Source of the DNA: Puccinia triticina | Lineage: Eukaryota; Basidiomycota; Pucciniomycetes; Pucciniales; Pucciniaceae | Assembly: GCF_026914185.1 (NCBI RefSeq) | Contig: NC_070564.1 | Location: 5,022,001-5,086,000 of the forward strand | Length of the DNA: 64,000 nt | Direction of reading: 5' to 3' | Shown: one piece after another, positions 1 through 10,251 of the stretch | How the letters are laid out: every line of letters starts with the position of its first letter | How positions within the stretch are numbered: position 1 is the stretch's first letter | Position numbers and translations under genes: made by a program | The notes under the pieces: model-generated | Database searches by the model: none | Told to the model about the DNA's origin: nothing | What the model saw: the letters and a program-made list of their open reading frames with translations, nothing else

Positions 1-368
1 ATTTGATGCACTTCTGTTAGAGTTTCGATTGATTATGTAATCCAGCCCACCACCAAGCCAATCACTCTCAAAGCCGAATCCGATTATACACAAACTCAAT
101 CCCACCATCCGCACCACGCGCTACCACGCGGCGAGCTCAGTGATCAGCACTTGATGATCAGAGCCTGCTGAAAAAATTCCTGCTGCAACATCAAACAGCG
201 GTAACTGGCCAAATCTGGATCACCCAGCACTGAACCAGTGACCTAGGAAACATATCAACTCAGAGCTCCTCCTAGCCAAAATATCAATCTCATCAGTTCT
301 AACCACAAACAGGGCTATAAATTCCAGGAGTGCCCACCCCATCTCAGCTGGGCTCCCTGTGGATTAGT
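1..368. other. Intergenic, no gene seen
   Basis: AT-rich sequence with no ORF or splice structure that I can support. It ends at the terminal inverted repeat of a small family A element. Confidence 0.6.
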
Positions 369-556
369 GGGGTTCACAATTGAAAGTTACAAAAATTTAG
401 GACACATTTTAAGGTGTTTATGAACATAAAATTGAGAAATCAGACTGAATTGATCGGTATCATTTGCTGCTGGGCATTTTACCAAAATTTCAAAATTTTG
501 GTAAAATGGCCTTAACTTCAGCTTCAAAGTTTAGTAAAATTCAATTGAAACCCCCC
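369..556. mobile_element. Small inverted-repeat element, family A, copy 1
   Basis: About 190 bp bounded by inverted ends. The left end is GGGGTTCACAATTGAAA and the right end is its approximate complement (TTCAATTGAAACCCCCC). There is no coding capacity. Internal sequence (an ACTTTAG-type motif near the end, a GGCCTTAA segment) recurs in the copies at 9941-10093 and 38991-39189, so this is a dispersed non-autonomous DNA element (MITE-like). The family's transposase is not in the window. Confidence 0.7.
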
Positions 557-564
557 TGAGAGGG

Positions 565-877
565 AGGTTCACAATTGGATTTCACCAGAAATGTGATGAG
601 CTGCACTCACACCATAGCCTATGCAATGTCCAGGACATGTTGGACTTAGCGCATGTCACAGCTTTCTCCAATAAGGGGAAGCTGGAGAGAGATCCTCAAA
701 CTTGCTTCATCTAGCAATCAACATAGTTTGCCACCTGACCTGGGAGTGAACTTAACACAAGTCCCTTGCACCTACACTTGGGGGGGGGGGCTCCCAAAGG
801 AAGGGGTTTGCATCCAAAGTTGGCTTGTGAGGGGGAGAGCTACCAGCCAAATGGCTTGGAGGTGATTGTGAAACTCC
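565..877. mobile_element. Possible degenerate family A element
   Basis: Starts with GAGGTTCACAATTGG and ends near a complement-like TGATTGTGAAACTCC. It lies directly against copy 1. The interior does not obviously match the other copies and carries a run of about 11 G near 780-790. It could be a diverged element or two stray ends. Confidence 0.3.
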
Positions 878-960
878 ATAAACTATTAGGGGGTTTCAAA
901 GTTGGCCAAGTGTGACTTGCATGAACTTTTGCAAGTCAGTGTTCAAGTTTATTCTTGAAC

Positions 961-2001
961 AACTCGGAATGGACATCTTCAAGCGGTAAACCAGCAACGT
1001 GGATCTTCGCGTACGTCAACAATCTAGTCATCATCAGCGACAAACCAGAAGTGTTCAAGGATGAGATGGAGCGCGAGTTCAACATCAAGTACATGGGAGA
1101 CGCAAAGTTTCTACTAGGGATGAATATTGATAGATTTTGAGACGGCTTGCAAATCAACCAAACTCAGTACATTGAACAAAAGCTTCAAGAATCTGGGCTC
1201 ACGGACCTGCACCCAGCATTGTGCCCCCTGAACCCTAGGGAATACCTCAAGAAGGCCACTCCGAGTGAACTAGAGGCGTTTGCCAACAACGGGACCAGCT
1301 ACTGCACACTAGTTGGGTCACTAAATTATTTAAGTATCCTAACTAGGGCAAACATTGCTTATGCAGTAAGCACTCTGTCCCAATACCTGGAAAATCCGGG
1401 CATCAAGCACTTCCAGGCAGCACTGCAAGTCTTCCAGTACCTAAAAGGGACAAAGGACATTGGTCTCACATACATCAAGCAAGACAGCTCAACAGTTCAG
1501 GCTTTTGTTGACTCTGACTGGGGCAACTGCCCAGATACAAGAAGATCTACCACGGGCTTCGTTGTGCAGTCAGGACAACACTTAATCAACTGGAAGTCCT
1601 CAAAGCAAGCAACAGTCTCCCTCTCCACCACAGAGGCTGAATATAAGGCTTTCTTGGACCTTGGCAGGGATCTTGCTTGGATTGCAAACCTAGCCAATGA
1701 GACCCTTGTCTTTCCCGGGCTAAAATCAATTCTTGTCAACTGGGGAGCTCTCAACCTGGCAAAAAGAGAGAAATCCCAAATCAGCTTCAGGACAAAACAC
1801 ATGTCTATTTGGCTCCATTTTGTTAGGGAGTTAATTGCAGTTGGTCTCATTCTTGCCATATACTTCAAAACCACCAACAATGCCGCAGACTTCCTCACCA
1901 AACCAATTGGAAGAACTGTCATCAAGAAATCTCTGACAACTCTCTCAGTTATCCGGATTCCTGGGCCTGCTTTGAATCTTGCGACTCAAAGCACAGGAGG
2001 C
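961..2001 (+). pseudogene. Copia polyprotein remnant (RT C-terminus and RNase H)
   Basis: Residues here align by eye with the last ~360 residues of the intact Copia polyprotein on the minus strand at 51901-56184: the RT motif B/C region, the LLGMNIDRF block, NYLSILTR, the RNase H motifs DSDWGNCPDTRRSTTG and STTEAEYKA, and the terminal FRTKHMS...DFLTKP segment. The catalytic YVDD of reverse transcriptase reads YVNN (both aspartates changed to asparagine by G-to-A), and a TGA at 1138-1140 breaks the frame just after IDRF. Everything upstream (gag, protease, integrase, most of RT) is missing. It belongs to the same family as the intact copy but lies on the opposite strand. Confidence 0.9.
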
Positions 2002-2022
2002 TGTGAGAGTACACGCCTAGGT
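2002..2022 (+). repeat. Stub of Copia 3' LTR
   Basis: The sequence after the remnant begins TGTGAGA and resembles the start of the LTR at 52002 (read on the minus strand, TGTGAGAATACC). Only about 20 bp remain before the GC-rich satellite replaces it. Confidence 0.55.
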
Positions 2023-2035
2023 GAACGCAAGGGTG

Positions 2036-2475
2036 AAAGCGCAGCGCAGCGTGAAGCGCAGCGGTTTTGGTGGCCGCTGCGCTGCGCTGAAAGTAGCGGC
2101 CCCGCCCGCTGCGCTACCGCTTTTTGGGTCTGGCAAGAAGCAGGGACCCGCTACTTTCAGCGGTAGCGCAGCGGACCCATCGCTGCGCTACCGCTTTTTG
2201 AGCTGGCCGCGTAGCGCTCCCCCGCTGCCAGCCAAAAAAGCGCAGCGCAGCGCAAAGCGCAGCTGTTTTGGTGGCCGCTGCGCGCCGCTGAAAGGAGTGG
2301 CCCCGCCCGCTGCGCTACCGCTTTTTGGGTCGGGAAAAAAGCGGGTCCCCACTACTTTCAGCGGTAGCGCAGCGGGACTGGCGCTGCGCTACCGCTTTTT
2401 GGGCTGACCGCGCAGCGGTCCCCCGCTGCGCTGCGCTAAAAGACCGCTTTTTTGTAGCGCAGCGCAGCGTTTCAG
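2036..2475. repeat. GC-rich tandem satellite with AGCGCAGCG core
   Basis: Two tandem units about 200 bp apart (starting near 2038 and 2238) plus a partial third near 2420. Each begins with stacked AGCGCAGCG words, passes through GGTTTTGGTGGCCGCTGCGC, then GCTGCGCTACCGCTTTTTGG and its complement. AGCGCAGCG and CGCTGCGCT are complementary, so each unit folds back on itself. Base composition differs sharply from the AT-rich surroundings. Open frames on both strands here are a by-product of the repeat. Confidence 0.8.
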
Positions 2476-3639
2476 CCTTGGTGAACGGCAGCGCGCTCAT
2501 AAATTGAGAAAGCGGCCACGATCTCAATCAGCTGCAGATTATGATGAGCTAAGTGAACCACTTGCGCAGTCCAAAGCTAAAAGCCGCGGAGTCGTAAAAC
2601 TGACACATTGTGTTGATGTACGCAGGTCCAACCTTAGCAAGCAGCAAAAAGAAACTTGAGGCAACTCCCGCCCACTGATCTCTTGCAGACAGAATAGCCA
2701 AAAGCAAGCGCCACAGGTAAGCGGCTGGCTATAATGTCTGAGGAGAAGATTAAGATGTAGAGCTAATGCTGCATTCCCCAGCCCCTCAGATTCTGCCAAA
2801 CAGAACAAGACAGACCAAACCAATTCCACTCAAGTTGGAGAGCCAATCAGTGAGTAGTCTTGTCCTCAGCCAAGATACAGCGTGAAAAATAAAGGTTTAA
2901 CTGAGAGCTATATAACTCGGCTCTTTTCCAGACAATGTTGCAGCTCTCATAAACCGTTTCTCTTACGTCAAGTAACTGGATAAGGATTAGCAATAGCTTC
3001 ATCCAAGTAAGGACCAGTGGTCTCTCAACAATTAGAAGACAATTGGCTAACACAATAAATTGTGCAGACCAAACTCACTTCACAGGAAGAAGAACACAGT
3101 TCTTTCCACTCTTTCTTTTCTATCTACATCACAAAGCGGCCTACTTGCCTGCTCTTAGGTAAAAATCCTCATCCAATATTTATCTATTAAGAATCAGATG
3201 TATTTAGTTTAAAGAAGAGTTCTGATGAGAATAAATAAACTCTTAGTCTTCCAAGTTCTTTCAGGGTCAGCGGGTCCATTAATGACAATTAGTTGTATTA
3301 TTTGTTTCTGTGGTTGCACCCTCCTTTGTCCTGAATAAGAATATGTCATTTTGTTAGCACAAATAGAAGCTAAGATAAGTGGGATCTGATTCTGCTCTTT
3401 TTACAGGCAATTCATGTACAGAGGGATATTGGGTTGTAAATTGAGTTTTGTGTGCGGTAAGAGCATTCTCTATTTTGGGGGAAGCAGAGCATGTTTCACT
3501 GTAAAGATGCAGTGGTATTGCATGGGATGTGTCTCCAAGAGCGCATCTAGCTGGTGGGTAGGACTAACTTCACAAAAGTCTCTCTTTTTGAAGGGCCTGG
3601 TGCAGCGCTACTTGCGCAACGCGCAAGCCTCCGAAGGAA
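2476..3639. other. Intergenic, no gene seen
   Basis: AT-rich. Short open frames have no recognisable domain, no intron signals and no repeat structure that I can support. Confidence 0.6.
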
Positions 3640-3958
3640 GCAAGGCTCTTTGTGGGACGGCGTCTCCCCCTCAAAAAATAGAGGGACTTGGTTAAATTAG
3701 TGGTTTGGAGTGGAGTTGAGGAGTTGGTCAAAAATTTCTGATGTCCACCGTGACATTTGCGCGAACATGAGGGTGGACAAGCATTGGGGGAAACCATCTC
3801 GCAGGGACCCTCCAAAGAGGGTCCCTGCGGGACAGCATCCCCCCTCCACAAACAGAGGGACTTGCTTTATGTTATTGGGTAGGAGGAGAGTTGAAGAGTT
3901 GTTAAACACTGCCTGATGTCCACCATGACGTTTGCGCAAACGTGAGGGTGGACAGGCA
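3640..3958. repeat. ~172-bp tandem duplication with terminal palindromes
   Basis: Two diverged copies of the same order of motifs: a stem of GGGACGGCGT/GGGACAGCAT type, AGAGGGACTTG, a GGAGTTGAGGAGTTG-type stretch, then a palindrome TGTCCACC...GGTGGACA. The palindromes are at 3742-3779 (core TTTGCGCGAA) and 3911-3958 (core TTTGCGCAAA). Non-coding. Confidence 0.7.
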
Positions 3959-5041
3959 TCAGACAGCAGCACGGTGGACTTTGGGGGCGACTCCCCCAAG
4001 ACCTCTGAAGTGCTTTTTTGTGGGTTCACCAGGGGTGCTTCTAATTCCAGTACCCATGCTGGAAATTGCGCCCAGCCAGGAGTAGGTCAAAATATTGACA
4101 CATCCCCCCTGAAATACACACACATGGCATCTGAGAATGCTTTGGTGAAGCAGATCTCCCTTGGCCTTTGATTCACAACTCTAAGGGAAAATGTGGCACA
4201 AGGGTGCAATCAGCCTGTATTTGATGACCTGTCCTCTCCCAAGCAACATTTCAGCAAATGTCAAAGGATATGTTGGCCAATCACACAGGGAGTAGCCAAG
4301 AAAGGCAACCGCCTCCTGTTGCAGATCCAAAAGAAGTTGTGTTTATCGTGTTTCCCACACCAATCATTCACCAGGGGAGATATGTTCCCACTCCCCAGAG
4401 AGTGCCAGAGCTGAATTTGATGTGAGTTTTGGTCGGATGTGAGCCTGATGTGCATCAGTAACCCATCCCTAAATGAATTGAAGTGGATGCAGAAGTGAGT
4501 CAAAAGTCAGTCAGAATTGATTTGGGAGTCAACACAATGTTGTGTAGAATTCTTTTGTTTTCTAGGTACAACTAGAGGAAAAAATATGATGAAATGATAT
4601 TTCACCCAAGTCCAACTCATCAATTGCTCCTGTTTGATGATGTCAAAGGAAAGGAAAGCAAAATTGCCATTCTTGAATGTAATTCCTGTAAAAAAAATGA
4701 GTTTCTTGTAATTCACATTATATGCCCTTGTGTACAAAATGAAAGTAAAAGTCAACTTGGTATTATTGGGTTTAGAATTTTGGAATGTGGTGATGTTGCA
4801 GTAAAATTAGTGAAACCCTTTTTCTTGGAAATGCTGTAATTAATTTGAATTTGGCTAAAAAAATGGTGATAAACTATTGTATTGGGGTGCAAGTCTGAGG
4901 TAAGTCAAGGTTGGATTGCAGTGCCACCCCAGTTTGGCCACATATCCTGGCCTCTTCACAAAAATGATTGTGTGATTTTTTTTTTTTTTGCTTTTCAAAA
5001 TCCACATGTGCACATGCAAGTGAACTTTTTTGCACTTTGCT
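3959..5041. other. Intergenic, no gene seen
   Basis: AT-rich; only short unconvincing ORFs. A run of 12 T lies near 4978-4989. Confidence 0.55.
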
Positions 5042-5220
5042 AATAGTCACCCTAATGTACGCGCGTACATTGAGGTGGAAATATCACAGGATGGGCCTTT
5101 CACAGCCACATGAAAAGTAAAAACTTTGTGTTGAGACACCAATTGTCCCCCTGATGTACGCGAGTACATGAGGGGGACAATATGACATACTGCGCCTTTC
5201 ACATCCCCATGAAAAGGACA
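5042..5220. repeat. Two tandem palindromes (TGTACGCG core)
   Basis: An inverted repeat at 5048-5077 centred on TGTACGCGCGTACA and a longer one at 5142-5181 (ATTGTCCCCCTGATGTAC and its complement around CGCGAG). Each is followed by a similar GCCTTTCACA...CATGAAAAG tail, so the unit is a duplication of about 95 bp. Confidence 0.7.
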
Positions 5221-5423
5221 CACTGGTCATGGAGCCAAGAAAGGCCTATATTTTGGATGAGTTCTGGATGAATTCCAGATGAGTTCTGGGTTATTCCTTG
5301 GCAAGTCATGGTTTATTTCAGGATGATTTCCAACTGATTTCAAGCTGACTTCCAGTCTTGTTCATACCTATTCAATATTTCTTTACCAAAGGCCTCCAGC
5401 ACAGTTATGGAAAAAAGTTACGG

Positions 5424-7320
5424 TAACACCAGGAAAAATCAGTAGTCACTAGATGACAACTGACATGACACCTGCTCCAGCTGGCTATCCAGCCTCTAGT
5501 GCAATTTTCACGAGCTGATCCTCAGCTTTGTCCCAGGCACAGCTGCCTCCAGTCTTGGCACAGGACAAGCCACTGCTCAGCCTTTGCCTGAGCAAGAACG
5601 GGCATTGATAAATGCACACCTGTCCTCCGGGGGCACGCCCACGACCACGCCCTTCGAACAGGGCGTGTGGGACCGCGCACCCTTTATCAAGGGCGTGCAC
5701 GCCCCCACATAGGCGTGCACAAGCGTGCACCGTGCCTGCTCGCCGAGAGCCCCTCGGTGGGCAGGCGCAAGTACATATACCTGCTCGCCGAGAGCCCCTC
5801 GGCGGGTATGGTGTATGTATCCCTGCTCGCCGACAAGGATAACTCTCGGCGAGCAGGTATACAAACACCTGCCCGCCGAGCCTGCTCACGGAGAGCCCCT
5901 CGGCGGGCAGGTGCATCTATACCTGCTCGCCGAGAGAAATCCTCGGCGAGCAGGCATACAGATCCCACCTCGCCGAGAGCCTCTCGGCGAGCAGGTATAC
6001 ATATACCTGCCCACCAAGCCTGCTCACCAAGAGCCCCTCGGCGGGCAGGTGCATTTATACCTGCTCGCCGAGAGAAATCCTCGGCGAGCAGGCATACATA
6101 TCCCACCTCGCCAAGAGCCTCTCGGCGAGCAGGTATAGTTGAACCTGCCCGCCGAGGGGCTCTTGGCGAGAAGGTATACTTGAACCTGCCCGCCGAGGGG
6201 CTCTTGGCGAGCAGGCTCGGCGGGCAGGTGTTTGTATACCTGCTCGCCGAGAGTTATCCTTCTCGGCGAGCAGGCAAGGCTCTCGGCGAGCGGGGATATG
6301 TATGCCTGCTCGCCGAGAGGTGTATGCCTGCTCGCCGAGGATTTCTCTCGGCGAGCAGGTATACATGCACCTGCCCGCCGAGCCTGCTCACCAAGAGCCT
6401 CTCCGCGGGCAGGTGCAAGTATACCTGCTCGCCGAGAGGCTCTTGGCGAGGTGGGATATGTATGCCTGCTCGCCGAGGATTTCTCTCGGCGAGCAGGTAT
6501 AAATGCACCTGCCCGCCGAGGGGCTCTCGGTGAGCAGGCTCGGTGGGCAGGTGTATGTATACCTGCTCGCCGAGAGGCTCTCGGCGAGGTGGGATCTGTA
6601 TGCCTGCTCGCCGAGGATTTCTCTGCGCGAGCAGGTATACATGCACCTGCCCGCCGAGGGGCTCTCGGTGAGCAGGCTCGGCGGGTAGGTGTTTGTATAC
6701 CTGCTCGCCGAGAGTTATCCTTCTCGGCGAGCAGGCAAGGCTCTCGGCGAGCAGGTGCATGTATACCTGCTCTCCGAGAGGCTCTCGGCGAGGTGGTATC
6801 TGTAACTGCCCGCCGAGGGGCTCTCGGCGAGCAGGTATACTTGCATCTGCCCGCCGAGGAGCTCCCGACGAGCCATGGTGCACGCCCGTGAACGCCCATG
6901 TGGGGGCGTGCACGCCCTCGCACGCCCATACAGGGGTGTGCATGCCCTTTCGCCCTTTATCAAGGGTGTGCGGTCCCACACGCCCTTTTCAAAGGGCGTG
7001 GGCGAGGGCTTGCCTCCGGGGGACGGGTGTGTGTCTATCAACACCCGTTCTTGCTCAGGCAAAGGCTGAGCAGTGGCTTGTCCTGTGCCAAGACTGAGGG
7101 GCAGCTGGGCCTGGGCCAAGGCTGAGCAGCAGCTTTGCCTGGGACAAAGCTGAGGAGCAGCTTGTGAAAATTGCAAGCTAGAGGCTTCAGCTGTGCCAAA
7201 ATGGGCACTGAGCTGTGTGCCAGCCAGCCCTGAACTAGCAGATGGAGTAGCTTTGGAGCTGAAACCAGAGCTGTGTTATGTCAGTTGTCATCAACTGACT
7301 ACTTTTTTTTCCTGGTGTAA
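5424..7320. mobile_element. Fold-back element with palindromic minisatellite core
   Basis: About 1.9 kb with long imperfect inverted arms. The left end TAACACCAGG (5424-5433) matches the complement of CCTGGTGTAA (7311-7320). The match continues inward through GTAGTC...GATGACAACTGACAT, the CTAGAGGC...TTTTCAC segment, CAGGACAAGCCACTGCTCAGCC, and a CACGCCC/GGGCGTG block (arms about 5424-5720 and 6870-7320). The core (about 5740-6870) alternates CCTGCTCGCCGAGAG and its complement as a tandem array that is itself palindromic. No transposase is visible. The core lacks stop codons, so all six frames look open; I do not regard them as genes. Confidence 0.75.
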
Positions 7321-9921
7321 GGCACTTCCTGGGGAGTGGGAACATATCTCCCCTGGTGATTGCTCCTGCAATTTTTAAATGGCTCATGATGCTTATTAAA
7401 AAAAGCTTAACAATCTCAAATATATTTGATTGAGGAATTCACACCACTACAGGTAATTGGGTGATTCCTGCTGCTCAGATGTACGGGATATCTCCCTTTC
7501 AACCAACCTCACAAGGATGATTATTTGAATGACTGGAAATTGGTTGGTTCAATCCCCATCTTGCTTTCAAGAAGGCTAGAGAATACACAGATCTTTACCA
7601 ATGAACTACCAACGGTGGTACAGCTATGCTAACCACCACGTTAGAGCGTTGTAGTGTAGCAGAATTACCCCAAAATTGAGTGTAGCGTTCATAAAATTGT
7701 GGGGGATCTTAGCTAATGCTCCGCGCACCATTCATTCAAACCAAAAACTCTGGCCTTCCGTTAGGGCAAAGTGGTTGGCCGCTTATCCAATGTGGCCTTG
7801 CCATAGGTGCTGTGGTGGGTATTGGGTTGACAACCAAGGGTTAGACCACAAAAAATGAACATACCCTAGATTGAAACCAAGTATTCCTTCCCCATCTTGT
7901 ACACCCAGACAGCCACATCCATGGATCAGCCCTGCACCCTTCATCTAGACACCATTCATTCTCTGCAATGCCAGCCAGAGCAACTAAGTACTATTAAAAT
8001 ATCAATTTTAAAAGTCTTCTCATTGCGGAAGATGCTTGAATTCTTAAGATCTCACATGTCATTTCTTTTTTTAATTTCTCTCCTATCCAGCCTTTTTCCT
8101 TACATGGAAAAAGGCATGGAAAACTTAATTATTTATTTTTTTCAATTCTTCACTGGCTTGATGTTGGCTCACCCAAAGAATGAGGTTGGTTGACAAGGGA
8201 ATGATCACCGGGTGTTCATTACCTTGGTTCATTGCGGAACCAACCAGCCAACAGTGTTGGCTTGCTCAGTTGGGCAAGCCCTTGTTGGCTGCTGAGTCCT
8301 GGTGGACTCGTGTTTACTGGTTGGCAACACCACTGTGGATTTCAGACTGGCTCCAACTACTTACACCGTTGGCCTGATCCCCAGGGCCTTATGGTGTTGG
8401 TTGGGTAAACATGTTTCCCCTGGTAAACTCAAGTACAATGCTGACATGATGTGTTGGCAGGGTTGGCATGAAAATTTGGTCAGATGGGTCAGACCTATGT
8501 AAATCTGACCCATTTTTGTGGTTGACCTGCCCTTTCTGTCAAATGAAAGGGGGACAGGTAAAGCCTGCCCTGTTTTAAAACACGCAGCTGAGCCGACACA
8601 GTGCATCCCAGGAAACAAACCTGTGGTGTATTGATGACTGGCCCTCAATGATGATTGGAGTGAAGAGTACATTCCAATTGATGACAGGTCATCAAATGGG
8701 GAGAAATACTGGTCTTTGGGAGTGGAGGGTGGATTGGACATGAGGAAAATATGTACAGTACTGGTGATCTCCAATCAATCAATGTCCAGTGACTGGTCAA
8801 GGCCGGCCATCAGAAGGGGTGCAATCAACACTGGTTCAATACAATTCAATATGATGTTGGGCCCAAATTTGTAATTGAATTGATCCTCATTACCTAAGTG
8901 GGCCATTACGGTTAGCAGTGACAATTTTTTTTGCATGCTGCGCGTATCAAAACAAGTGTAAATTTCTATCACCATTACCGTTATGGTAACGGCGTTGTCA
9001 AAGCAAAAAAAAGGCCAAAAGAGCCAAAAACTCTTGATACCAGGACAATATTGACTTCAAATCAGCGGTAATATTGTAATGGCCGCAAGTCAAATCCAAC
9101 ATTCAAACCTAATATTGGTCATGCACTGCCGTTAACGGTAATGGTAACAATAATGCACTAAAAATTGATATGATATCAATATGTTACTGCTACTGGTATC
9201 ATATTGACCCAGTGTTGGTGCAATCAGAAGCGGGGAGTTATGTGTATCTGAATTTTTATGGTGGTTGATTGGATGACTTCCTGTTGGCATTTAGAGAGCT
9301 CTAGATGCCCTTCTACATCCTACATTAATACATCTGCCAAGTTAACAACCAGTGCACATGAAAGTCATGAGCTGTAGGGTTAGGAAATCATTTTCCCTTC
9401 TACCAAAAATTAAGAGTATGTGTGTGTAAATTGAGATCTGGGAGGCTCCCAGACTCAATGGGAAGTCCTCCATTGATGACCAGGAAGATTTATGGAGGGA
9501 GGTGTAAGGACTTGAGATGTCCTTCACTGAGGGTGTCAAAGATGTGGCATGAGGGACGAGGCGGAGAGCCTAGAGAGGTTCTAGGACCAAACACTGGGGG
9601 GGGTTTGATTACTGGCTCAGAGAGGAAGACAGTCAGTTCTCTGCTGAGGAGGAGGAGAAAAAGAAATAATGAAATGGAGGAAAGAGCTTACCTGGCTCAG
9701 AGAGGAAGATAGTCAGTTCTCTTCTGAGCCAGAGAAGAAAGGCATTCAAGCTGTATACAATGTTGTGACAGGGCAGGTGTCCATTGGACCTTGTGAACCC
9801 CAGAAGAGGAGGGGGGTTTACAGGTGGTTATGGTTTCTGGCAGTGATTTTAGCTTAACTTTAAGCCCAAATTTATGACCAGCAAGAAATATGTTATGGTC
9901 CAACCAGAAGCCAGAAATCTA
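7321..9921. other. Intergenic, no gene seen; local repeats
   Basis: No supported gene. There is a direct duplication of about 70 bp (CTCAGAGAGGAAGA...GTCAGTTCTC at 9616-9645 and again at 9694-9725). Short inverted words built on GGTAACGG/CCGTTACC lie between 8970 and 9150. Near 7550 there is a GGTTCAATCCCC word, but no complete tRNA fold. Confidence 0.55.
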
Positions 9922-9936
9922 ATTGTGAACCCTCCT
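9922..9936. repeat. Orphan family A end
   Basis: ATTGTGAACCCTCC is a right-hand family A terminus lying a few bases before the left end of the next copy. This suggests an earlier neighbouring copy of which only the tip remains. Confidence 0.5.
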
Positions 9937-9940
9937 AATA

Positions 9941-10093
9941 GGGGGGTTCACAATAGGATAAAATTAAAACTTTAGAGCCAATTTTAAGCAATGAAGAAGT
10001 TTCTCTCCCGTACATCTTGCCGTATTTTTAAAAAGTTGTTGATAAAGGCCTTAAAATTGGCTCTAAAGTTTCATTTTTAATTGTGAACCCCCC
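9941..10093. mobile_element. Small inverted-repeat element, family A, copy 2
   Basis: 153 bp with near-symmetric ends of about 45 bp: GGGGGGTTCACAAT, then AACTTTAGAGCCAATTTTAA on the left and the complement of the same words on the right, ending GTGAACCCCCC. It is flanked by TAATA and TAAT, compatible with a TA-type target duplication. Non-coding. Confidence 0.8.
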
Positions 10094-10154
10094 TAATGCA
10101 CCTGTATAGTTAAGCTCGAGCTGGCTGCATCCCATCTCCGAACTTTCCAAGGGC

Positions 10155-10174
10155 GGGGGGGGGGGGGGGGGGGG
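10155..10174. repeat. G20 homopolymer
   Basis: Twenty consecutive G after GGGC, about 80 bp upstream of the methyltransferase start. One of several long G/C runs in the window; lengths could be affected by sequencing. Confidence 0.8.
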
Positions 10175-10251
10175 CGTAGTGCGCAGCGCTTACTGGCAAG
10201 AGTTCCAGGCGCGATGAAGCCAGTGGTGTGACCGATCCTCTGTCCACTACG

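Noticed and set aside
5740..6870. CRISPR-like alternation of repeats
   Set aside because: Eukaryotic context, no unique spacers, and repeats alternate in orientation.
5485..7176. Many long open frames in all six frames (up to about 300 codons, LLAESPSAG / CSPRAPRRAG type)
   Set aside because: They arise because the fold-back core repeats contain no stop triplets on either strand. No start context, domain or codon bias supports coding.
7530..7650. tRNA-like words (GGTTCAATCCCC; GGTTAGCATAGCTG on the other strand)
   Set aside because: The T-arm word and the D-arm-like word are on opposite strands and no cloverleaf can be drawn.
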